Of a stretch of 64,000 bases of DNA, positions 34,601 through 46,600 are shown piece by piece. Location of the stretch: NCBI GenBank assembly GCA_022266195.1, contig WHVY01000002.1, positions 8,943,001 to 9,007,000 of the forward strand. The letters run 5' to 3'. Each line of letters opens with the position of its first letter. The first letter of the stretch is position 1. Under the pieces are notes generated by a model that had not been told where the DNA came from, ran no database searches, and saw only the letters and a program-made list of their open reading frames with translations. The DNA comes from Tetranychus cinnabarinus. Lineage: Eukaryota; Arthropoda; Arachnida; Trombidiformes; Tetranychidae. Both the position numbers and the translations under genes were made by a program.

Positions 34601-37600
34601 TTCTGTGTTCGTGGTTTTGATTTCATGTTTAATTTTATTAATCGGTTATTCATTTAATAGTTTACTTGTTAAATTAATTATTTATTTGTATTTTGAAATT
34701 GTATTAATTTGACTGTGAAAAGGTCACCTTCACTACACCTCAATCCTTCTCCTGGTCAGAGTCAGTGGAACACATTCTGAGGTTAAAACGACAAATAAGA
34801 TCACTTATAATAAATATGTACGAACATTTATAGACAAACACTTTAAACTACAAATAATTAAACAATTATAAATACACAATAAAAGTAAAAAATTTAACGA
34901 ATTAAAAATCTATTGTGAACAAAGTGCACTTTGCCTTGCATCTGATTGTGGACCATTGCTATATTAAAAATGTTTCAATCGTGTAAAAAGCATTTCATTA
35001 TTTAGAGTAAATTTTGATCCTAATTGTTAAGTGTTTTCCTGAACAATTTATTAATGAATCAAGTTGCGTAGATTATATAGGAATTTCAATTTACTTTCAA
35101 GTTGAAATAAAAGGAAAGGTAAAGCAAAATGTATAACCAAAGTAACCTTGTTCATTAGATTGAAATAAGGTGCTGAACGTTTGTACTATTATCACGGTTA
35201 ATATTGAAAGAGTTGCACGATTTTCAAGAAAATACATTGGAATACAAATCTGATTGAATTTGAAAATTGATTTCATGAAAAGCAAAACTAAAAGTGATAT
35301 TAAAATACAGAGAAGAAAGTCAGGCTAAAAAGTCATTTCTAAATGTTCATTTGAGTTTATTACATAAAAGCTGATTCCTGGACGAGTCTCATTTGTTTTC
35401 TTCATGAATTTCAGCTTTTCATTTTACAACTGGTTTTACCTTTTTCATTTCACTTTCTTTTGTCATTATAAGGGTTTAACACATGAATTCAACTGCCTAC
35501 CTGAGCAAGGAGGCTCATCACCAAAATAATAAACTGAGAGCAAAAAAGATGAGATAAAAAACAAATCTCAAATTGATACAAAAATAAAAGTCTTTTTGCG
35601 TGGTTGCTGTATAATTATTTCAACTCATACGTGAGCGATTGGATGATCATGGTTATCTTTGAAAATGATTATCAGCTTGAAGATGAAAACATGAGGTTCA
35701 GAGATCCAGAACATAATTCAAAATTGATTTGTTGAAACTTGAACATTAATCTTATGCTTTCCATTTTACAGGTTTGCTTGTATGGGAACAATTGCTCGAG
35801 GTGAAGCCGACACTATGAATGTTGATCCAGAGGATCTTTACCTGGCTGGATCGATATTTGGACTTGAACCTTTTTTGATGGAAGAATATGAGCGAAGTAA
35901 TTAATCGATAATTTTTGTACCTTTTCATTGCAACTAATTATGTCTTTATGTGTGTGTTTTCAGGACGTTTCAGGTATCGAGCAGCTGTCCTTATCCCTAA
36001 GAGTTCAGACATTTCCTCGATAAATGATTTGAAAGGTAAAAAATCTTGTCACACTGGTTATGGACGGAATGCTGGTTGGTACATGCCGATGGGACAGTTG
36101 ATCTCTGAAAGAGTGATACAACAAGATTGTCGAAGTTTACTTCACACGGCTTCGAATTTTTTCAGTCAAAGTTGCCTTCCAGGTCGATGGTCTAAAGATC
36201 CACTTGTTGATAAACACTTAAGTGAGTCAAATTTAACTCTAAACTACAATTGTTGTTAAACAAAAAGGATCAGTTTAGTTAACTCTTGATTACAATAGTT
36301 GTGACGAGTTAACTCAAAACTGGTTTGTCGTTTGATGAAAGGATCCAAAAATATTTCACTTTTGTCATTGTGAATGTGATTTGGTTAATTGTTGTCTTCA
36401 AAAGCTCAATGCAGTTTGGTTTTTGGTTCAAAATTAAAAGTAAATCAATGTACTGCCACTAGATTATCTGTTCACTTGAAATTAACATGGTTATTATGTT
36501 TATGTGTTTATGAGTTTAGTGTTACTTTAATCATTGTTTAGTTGGCTTATATTTTCAAAAACTCAAGTCGAGTTACTTTCGTCCTGAGCTTTGAAACAAG
36601 ATTTTAAACTCAGTTGCACCTTTTAATTTAATTGAAAACAAGACAAATATTTTCCAATAATTTTTTTATTCAAATTTATTCATTTCTATTTTATTCATTC
36701 TTGTGAACCCAATCTTTGAAACCCTTTCTATTTTGGTAACAATCTTTTGCTATGGTCAACGAAAATCACCTTGTTTCAGTTTCAAAGTAATTTAATTGTT
36801 TTTGGTTTTGTAATTGTTGACCGTAAATAGTTGATAAATAAGATTGTATTTGTACCAACAATGAATAGGCCGAAGACATCTGTTGACATTGAAGGTGAAC
36901 AAGGCTCTTTGTAAAGATGTTGATATAAGGAGAAACTCAAGATTCCAGATAATCCAGCGGCTTTGATTAAAGAGATTAGATTAAGAGTGTAAATTATCCA
37001 TTTTGGAGCGAGAATGGATCGAGATCGAACCAAATAATAGAATGACATGATACTCAGATAGGTTACATGAATCAGAACCATAAGCGGATAATAACTGGGA
37101 ACAAATTTGCTACCACAAATGTAGAAAGCGTAAATTAATGTTGTGATACGATAATAGATGTGGGATAAGGTTAATTGTTGCTTGCGAAGAACCACGAAAA
37201 GAGTGTCAACAAATTCAATCAATTTAACAAAAGTGAATATATGAACCCAGAAAAGGATGGTTTCCAATTTGTCTCCAAATGGTCCATTAACTGGTGTATG
37301 ACAGAGGAGCTTTGAAATATGACTTGATTCCTGTTTAATAACCGGAGCTAATAGTCGAACCAATGTAACTGTTTGAGCTATATGGAGGACAACTCGAATG
37401 AGATTCCATAAGAACATAAGTGATCTTAGATGGAAAGGTGATCGCTTGGAGAGCAATCGACGGATTAATAAGATTATAAACAGGTAGACCATGGATATTG
37501 AAATGGTCATAATTAGATGGGTTTCTTGGGCCCATTGGATGTAATCAGTTGTTGAGACTTTGGATATTAAAGATGACTTGATGGAGCTTTCATCTTCCGT

Positions 37601-40600
37601 AAATAAAGTTGTAACTTCAGTCTGAGCTTCGGTAACAACCTCACTTACCATCTCGGAAACAGTCTCAGGCACTTGAGATTCAACCATTACAGCTGGAGCT
37701 TCAGGAGTTTCAAAGGTTTCACTTGCAGTCTCAATGATTGGTGCAGATTCTGAGACAATGGTCTCAACTACATTCTCGACTATTGGTGGATCTACTCTTT
37801 CTGTTACACTTTCAACAAAGGTAACAGCTTCGGTGACTACTTCACTTGTAGCCTGGGATGCCACTTCGGTTACAAACGTCTCCTGGTTTACAGCTTGGTT
37901 TACAACCTCCTCAACTTGGGGAACCATCTCGGGTTGAATGTTGGACTGAATCTCGGAAACGGTCTCAATGATTTGTTGAGCGGCTTGCTCACCAATTTGT
38001 TGGTCTACAACTTGAACTGGCTCTGGATTGAATTGACCTGCCAAATTGTCTTGAACAACATTTTCCACGACATTTTGAGCGACATTTTCAACTACAGCTT
38101 CCATTTTAAATATAATTGAATGTCAACACTTTTGCAATTCAATTATCGGTGATAATGAAAAAGAAAAATTCACAATATTTGAATAGAAATGTTTTGAGAA
38201 ATGTAGATGTTCAGGGGAAGGATGAAAAAATGACTCTTTTTCTGTTTCTATTCAATACTCCTCAATGTTGATGAATGGTGACAATTGATCTGACAAAAGG
38301 TGAAGTCGACTCGAAGTGGAAATAGTTCAAAGGAATGTACAAGATGATATGAAATTTATTTTCACTTTACAATGATAATGATTTTATGAAGAAAAAAGGA
38401 AAAGGAAAAAGTAAAACGATGATGATGAAGAAAATGAACGATATTGATGGAAATGGATAAACAGGTGAACCAATATAAATCCTTAATCAAGTGAAAGGTG
38501 CTGTCTTCTGATTAACAATTGGTTAAACCCAAATTTCATATAAACATTGATTAAACTACATTGATACTTGTTTTCATAGACTCGAGTTGACTTGAAATTC
38601 ATGAATTATTAAGCTAATTTTGGTACAATTTAGGGAAATGTTGAATTAATTGACACATAAAAGGGGTTAATGGTCTGTAACAATCGCTGCCAAATCAACA
38701 AGATTAATTTGAATGAGACTGCCTTTGTTTATAAAGCTAACTCAATTACATTTACAATGTCTATTAGTTAAAGATCAATTCCTTTAATGTTATAACATAT
38801 TGCAAGTTTAATCAGGAAAATATCTTCAAGTCTACAATTTTTCGACCCTATTCTGACTGGTCGTAGATATATTTGTAATGAATTAATCATGAAGATTGAA
38901 TAGTTTAACCGTGCCATCTTTACTCATCTGCAATCCTACGAACCATTTACATATCACCATTTTCATCATCTCACTCATGCAATTGAGTATCTAATTACTA
39001 TTAGCAACACCTAATTACTCTGCCTAAGTCTCAATAATTCATCTTTATTACCCAAATATTGAGTTTTTAATGTTTCTGGTTATATCTGTAGTCATATGAG
39101 AGAAAGTGAATTTTAATGAAAATTATCAATGAAATGAATTACATACAATGTACAACTTATCAAGTACAGTATAAGGCTCAGAATTTTCAATTTTTTCAAT
39201 CTACAGGGTTGAAGCCGTTCCAATATCATTATAAATAATGGAAATTGATTCCTTTTAAAGCAAATCGTTTCCCCAACAAAGTACAATAAGATAACATTGC
39301 TAGTTGAACCTTACCTTGACTAAAATATCTTGGGTTTGATTCCTTGATCTAAACTTGGTCTGAATTTCATCTAAATCAGCATGCTAATTGAATTACAGAT
39401 TATGAACCCGAAACTGTAAACAAGGAAACATTTTCGGTCCGCAAAAACGTTGCTCTTTACATGATCTTGTCGATAGACAATTTGAATATTTTTATAAATG
39501 ATTTGTAATTGATAACTAATTGAAAGTAGAAACATCAAGTTTTTTTTGTTGATTGTTTAAAGGCTGTTTGTTTAAAGGATGGTTACAATAGTGATTCTTA
39601 AGTTGATACAATTAAATTAATGGTTAAACAAGGCTAATGTAACTTCATTGACAATGCTTGGTTGACTTTGTTTACCTTCTTAGGGTGTTTAAGAGACCGT
39701 TTAATTAGCTTATGTACATCATATACATGTATTCATTATCATTGTATAAGATTATCAAAAAGAGTTTCTTAATTATATGTTTTGGTGATTTACTTTGTGG
39801 TTAACCTTGTTCACTTACATGTAATGGATTGATGATCCTATAGTTTCAAGTTAATCGTAATTTTGTGCTCAACTTTACCATCTATTTGTCTCACATTAGA
39901 CAATCATGAGTAAACACAGTCAATTTGGATAAAGTTGGTCATGAATTTAAATTATAACTCATCACCATAATTAGTAAGAACGGTGAAAAACGACTTTCAT
40001 TGCCAAGTAAACCAACAGCTGTAAACTTTAACTTTTAGTGTCAACACGTTGAAATTACTAACAGCTTTGTTGAACGTAATTTTTTATAATTTTGAATAAA
40101 TTCAGGTTCTTTTAATCATCAGCCATTTAATCAATTTGTCGTAAAATATTCTGCCTATTAATAAACCATGGAAAACCATGAACAACATGGAATGATTCAA
40201 TCCTTTGACTCAAGTGAATTCCACTAATGATGATAGTCTTGTATTCATTTGAATCTTAAACCAAGGAATTAGTTTGTTTCCAGTCTTTGGTAAATAAATC
40301 AGATGCAATGACGTTACTCTCAACACCTACACAATGTTTATGCTTGAATCGTCAGTAAATGGATATCCATAGGAAACTACAATCAGCTGTGTAATAATCA
40401 ACTGATCCTTTAGTTGAGTTGATGATAGTTGTAGAGTTAATCAATAAGCCATCCTTAAATTGTCAACCACCAACCTGTTTGTTTCAATGAAAAACATGTC
40501 ATTGCCTATGAAATTAGCAAGTCTTTTCTTAATGATGACTAAATATTAATTATTAGCTATTTCTTACGTAGAATTATTTCCTTCTTCCGGGGCAAATCTT

Positions 40601-43600
40601 TTGTTAGCTATTATTAATGAGCCATCTGTGTTGAGGAACTATCTTAATGATCAACAGGTTTGATTGAAACAATTAAAAGTTTGACCGGTAGAGTTGCAAC
40701 GCTTGTTTTTCATCAGATCCCATTAGCCAGAGCCTCTGAAAAAAGTGAAAGTTAATAAACAAGATTAGTAAGTCAACGTAATAAACAAGAAAAGAGAAAT
40801 GATTGATTTCATGATTACCATGATGATGGTAAGAAGCATCATGATCAAGGTTGGGCTGAGTTAATTGAAAGTAAAATATTAAGTAACTCTTAAGAGTTTT
40901 GATTTGTTTTTAGCATGAAAGAGTGAATTACAATTAAAATACTATCTCAATTTAACCACTTAAACTAACAATTCTGTAACCTTTACTTTCTCCAGCCTCT
41001 ATTATATTGGTATACATTTAATTACAATACTTACCATTCATTTAAACTTTAAAAGTGACATTGATGGTTGACCAAATCATTTTGACCCTTTTACAGTAGA
41101 AACTGTAAAGTGTCTCAAAAAGATCGAGCAGGAATCACACAATCAAAATAATTGACACAATTGTGCCATTCTTATCAATAAATTAGCGCTTCTTTTCGTG
41201 ATATCCACTGATTAGACAGTAAATCATTTTACATTTTCCAACTCAACCATCTATCATAATACCATACTTTAGATGATACAAAATTTTTGGATATGTAACT
41301 AGATGATTTTATTGTGATTACACCATGAATATGTTGATTATGCTTATAACTGTGGGCTGCATCCTACGCACTCATTGATGATGGAACAAAATTCTGTTGA
41401 AAAAAGTAAAAAATTTGTAAGAAAGCTTTGGTTAGTTGATTATTATCATGAGACGCAATTACAATACTATTGTTTCCTTACCTTATCCTTAGGAGCTTCT
41501 AGAAACATTGAAAGGGGTTCCTTGTTTTCATGTTTCCAAAACTAACATTCAGTTCAATTCCAATCCAGTGATTGAGATTCTATTTAATCATCAAATTGAA
41601 ACTAAAAAATTATAACCAACTAATTTATTAATTAAGGAATCAATGCAACAGTAAACAGTAAAAAATAAACGTTAAAATTCAAAAATACCAATGGTTTTAT
41701 ACCATTGTTCAATCTTGAGCTGTGATTGGCTAATTGTCTTTATCAGCAATCAGATTTTTGTGTATCGGTATCAAATGTCGGACTAAATCCTTTACTTTTA
41801 GATCCAAGTGATACTTTTTTTGTTTACATTCGTCAGTCTTTATCTCGTCTAATGGCAAACAATTTGAATTAGTGTAAAGATATTGATGTAATCAACAGCA
41901 AAGGTCATTAGATTGTCAAAAGGATATTTGGTTCAGCGATCAACATTCATAAGTGAAATTATTGAAATTTGTTTTTGGTACGAGTAACACGTATTTTACT
42001 TTTACCCATTGAAACGATCTGTAGATGAAAGGGCGTCATTGTTTTCAATTTTCAATTGAAATCACATTTAACCTGTAAACTTCCTGGCTTACAATCATAA
42101 TCAACCTACACATTCATTAATTTAGCAATCAACCTCTATTAACCTTTAACTAATTTGGACCTCTTTTAATCCGTCTATTTGTCTTTTTTGTGTGTGTTTT
42201 ACCATCATCACCATCTTTACAGTCATTATTGAGTTTCAAAGATTTTGTTTGAATTTCTATTTTTCAATTTTTGGTTGCTTTTTTATTCTACTCAAAAAGA
42301 CTAATTGAATAATCAAATTACCAATTGAAATGATTACTAAACACAAGTTATACAAAGTAAGATTAACTTGTCAACAATTAAACAATTGCAAGGTTAATTG
42401 GTCTCTTATATTGAGATTTGTGCCTATCCATAAACCAGTGTGCGTTTTCATTTACTATTGAGAAAAGGTTCATTTTTATTTACCTTGATTCCCAAGGAAA
42501 GTGAATAGTAACTTAATACAGATTAAAATTTTTACCAATGTTGATGTTTATTTCACCTTAATTACCAACACTATCTAATTACAGTTCTGTAAATTCAATA
42601 GTATATTGACCATTGAAACCTTGATTATAAAGCATCGTTTGATTGTTTTTAAACTAATCAATTTTTCCCCTGAAAATTGATTTCATCAATTTTGCCAAAA
42701 CCATAAACCAAAATTGTTGACCAAAAAACACAAACTAATTGGCCAATGCAATGCTTTTATCCAGTAAACTACAGATTATCAATGTGACTATATCCAAATA
42801 ATGATCTTTCCTAATTAGCATAACTAGTAAACCTTAAAGGTAAAAGATAATTTAGGATTAAATTGTTTCAAGCCTTTAGATTTAGTGTTAAAAAACAAAG
42901 TTTACAAATACGCTTAAACCTTGAAACCATTGATTTGAATGCAATGAAAAAGATCAAATCTAAAATAGCTTTTGAAGGGAAGACGAAGATGGTGAAATTA
43001 ATTGTTGATCAGAATCATCAAGGTCTTCATCTTCACTAATGTCCATTTGTATTTGAATATTATGCCAATTGATTGCGTGCCATTTGAAGGAACAGGTTTT
43101 AATTGTAATCACCATCAATGTAACATGAAAACAAAATCAAGCAACCACTCAACCCAATGTAACATACAATGTAATGTTAACCCAAACCCATTTTGTACAA
43201 TTGTATTCACTTTTGACTTGATTAACCCTCCAATGAATCAAATAGCAATTATCTGTCGATGATCTTAACAAATATTCAAACGTATTAATCATTGAAACAC
43301 CAGAAATTAAATCGTGTCATTCGTTATTCAAACACATATTGACCGATACCAACAATTTCAATGTACATTCAGTTTGATGCTTTCCTCTTGATGTTAAGCC
43401 TTGTCTCTATGCTTAGGCTCGTCTTACTTTATTTATTATATTAATCAATTGCTATTTTCTTGATTAACAATAGCTGATTAACAAGTGTGTGAAGATGAAG
43501 GAAAATCAAAAAGACTCACCCAATCAACCTTGATTAAAGTGCGGGTTATCCTTTACTTAACTCAAACCCTATCCTCGTCACCTTGTTGATCCATATACTG

Positions 43601-46600
43601 AGATTTGTAAATCCAATAATGGCTTGTTTACTGTAAATTAACCAATTCTTATTACATTGTTGTTGCCTTTACCAATTAAATTGCAACCCATTAACGTTTC
43701 ATAGGTAAAATGTAGTCTTTTGATTGTGATAAATTAAGGTGAAAACAGCCGAGGCCGTTATATACGTTCAATACACACTTCACTAAGCAACTTGTTGGCT
43801 CTTTCTATAAGCTTTTCACTCCTATTGACCAATTTTACCAATATAAAGGTCGATTTTTATCATTGATTTTAGCCATTAGCTAATAATGTTGAGATTAGAT
43901 TTAGTTGATTTTTGGTTGAATTTAAAAGTGTCATTTTCAATTGCATTTAACATTGTTCATAAGTCCATGAATTTATTAGCAATTAGCTGAATAATTTTTG
44001 TATGAAAAAATAAAAAGCAAAATAAAAATTAGTCTAGATTTAACGATCACCCCTTAAGGCCTTTCAACATTTGATTCATCAATGTTTACTTTTAATGTAA
44101 AACATTTATAACATATTTTTAATCATTGTTTCATCATTAACTTCTGAGTTTACTATTAAATTTAATTTGGATCTTTCTCTCGATAAGGAATTTGCTATCA
44201 ACGATTGAAAATCAATTATGACGATAATTTAAAACGTATTTATTCAATTTTCCTATTGAAAGACTTGTCTTGTAGCAGCTGGTAAATTCCCTATTGGTAA
44301 CTTGAACAATTAAAGTGCTGTGTTTTTTTGTGTGTAATCGTCATTTTCATCATTCCTCTTTTCAAGTATCAAATTGAATAAGATGATTTTGCAGTTAATT
44401 ATCGTGATTGTCCAACATATTAATCAAGATTTGTGTCATATTCAACAATTGAACACAATATTAACTATGACGGTACAACTGGGCAATGTGTTGAAGGAAA
44501 CTCAAAGTGTTACCAACCGTAATTGATCAACTGAATTTGCCTGTTAACAATTTGCTGGAAAGTAATTTAGTAATCTGATTGATTAAACCATTTAATCTCT
44601 ATTACTAACTTGAGTTAATATCTTTTAATGATTAAAATTTAAACATCTTTTACTAGCAAAGGGTGGTTGCGATGATGGTCAACAATATATGCAAAGAAAT
44701 GCCAGAATTGTAATATTCATGATGAAAGGAGCAAGAAGAAACATTATAATTACTTTCACCAATCAAAATTAAATCATTGATTGACTTTACAATTGTTAAA
44801 TTACAGTGGAATTGAACATTTGCCTTTGAACGTGTTTAGATTAATTTCAATAACAACAATTAACTTAAGCCCGAAACAACAAAAGGAAAGGAGAAAAGTG
44901 AAAGTGTTCATAATGATTGATTCATCAATTGACAACTCATAATTAAAGTTGATGAAACAGTGATTGAACCTTACATTTACTTGGTATTATATTCATACTC
45001 TTTTCATCAATAATCATTAACAAGAATATAAAGAAAGCCTGAAAATGTTGCTCAAAATCCTTTAATATCTACCTACCTAACATGTTTTGCTAATTCATCG
45101 AACCATGTTATTATTATCTACTTATCTGTGGATAAATTCAATTCTGATGAAATGAATGTCAATTTCGTGCTAAAATAACAAGAGGATGACCTTATACAAA
45201 GTTTGCTGGTATTTTCAAAGATGTTTAAATTATTGAGAATCACGATTAAAAATTAAGACTATTTTCTAGCTACTTTTATTGATTCCCAATATTACAACCA
45301 ATAACCTTAACTGCGTAAAAAGTGGCCTCAACCAAATCAAATTAATGTCAGTTAACCTTGGATCAACTATTAAATAGTCAATCGGTTTCTTCATCTCATC
45401 ACCATGTTATCCTGTATCTTTTTAATTCATTATTATGAGCCAATCTTGAATGAATCAACTTTAATTAGTAGATCAAAAATAGTTTTACCCTTTCATCAAC
45501 ACTAACATTTCTCTAAATGGAATTGTTGCGTTTCATCAGACAATGAATAGACGAAAATCAATCAAGATTTCTTTTGAATTATCTTTAATATTTGGTTTCT
45601 TCTTTAATTGTTACAGAACGTCAACATCCAAAGCTTTGTGAACTCTGCAAGGATCCATTCAGTTGTTCCGATTCAGATGAATATGCTGGTTACGAAGGAG
45701 CAATCAAATGTCTTCTCGATGGACGAGGTCAAGTTGCTTTTACAACCATTGAAGCTACGGTTCAATTGTTTGGTAAATTGTCACCTGATTTGATTGAGGA
45801 ATACCAATTCTTGTGTCCAAATGGTGCAAGGGAAAAGATTAATTACAATGCCTGTGATTGGGGTAAAAGACCAAATAACGTTTGGGTTATAAGACCTGAT
45901 AGACTACAAGATCCAAGAAGAGGTTGGCATACATTTTTAAATTTTAAACTAATGACAATTCAGCTGTGAAAATGGAGTTGACTATCGATGTGACACCAAA
46001 CAATGCGCCAAAGATATGGCATCGAGGTCTAAATGCATTTTCGCAGCTGTATATTGATAGTTTGAACTTTTGTGAAAAGACATGATATTTACATTTAATT
46101 TACATTTCTTTATTTATATTTATTTTATTTCTGATAGCTCAAGATCGTAAATTGTTTTACAATTTTCTTGAACAAATACATTTCCGTAATAAGGTAACTC
46201 CAACTCGTCCATTTCCTCCTTTATGGTTTGATAAAGTCTTCGTTTCAAGTGTTAATGTGACAAATATTGTTAAAATTGTTGGACCTGGTGGCCGAGATAC
46301 AATGACCTATGGGGAATATTTAAGTGCGTAATTTTACTTCATGATTACATCTGTTTCTAACAAATATGATTCATGGCGTTATTGAAATATTTTTAACTTT
46401 AATTTCTGTTTTTTCCATTTTTTCTAGGTGAATATGTTAATTCCATTAATCTCTCCACTGGATGCAATAAAAAAATCATTCGATTATGTACATCATCTCA
46501 AGCAGAACTCTTTAAATGTTTAGATCTTCAAAAAGTGGCTTATTCTAGACGAATTACTCCAGAAATTAGATGTGAAAATCCTGGTTATTCACTAGAAAGT

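Larger units (their letters stand above)
29883..35771 (+). other. Melanotransferrin intron 2 (5.9 kb) with MITE insertions
   Basis: Holds two clear MITEs (31969-32234, 33956-34222), a short hairpin (30248-30318), an exon-like remnant on the minus strand (33851-34231), and GC-richer patches at 34380-34480 and 34720-34790 that stand out from the AT-rich background and may be old transposon pieces. The rest shows nothing recognisable. Confidence 0.55.

Noticed and set aside
43002..43262. Cys/His-rich 86-codon frame in melanotransferrin intron 4
   Set aside because: Suggestive cysteine spacing, but no signal peptide, splice context, or second copy; composition follows the AT-rich background with CAATGT-type repeats.
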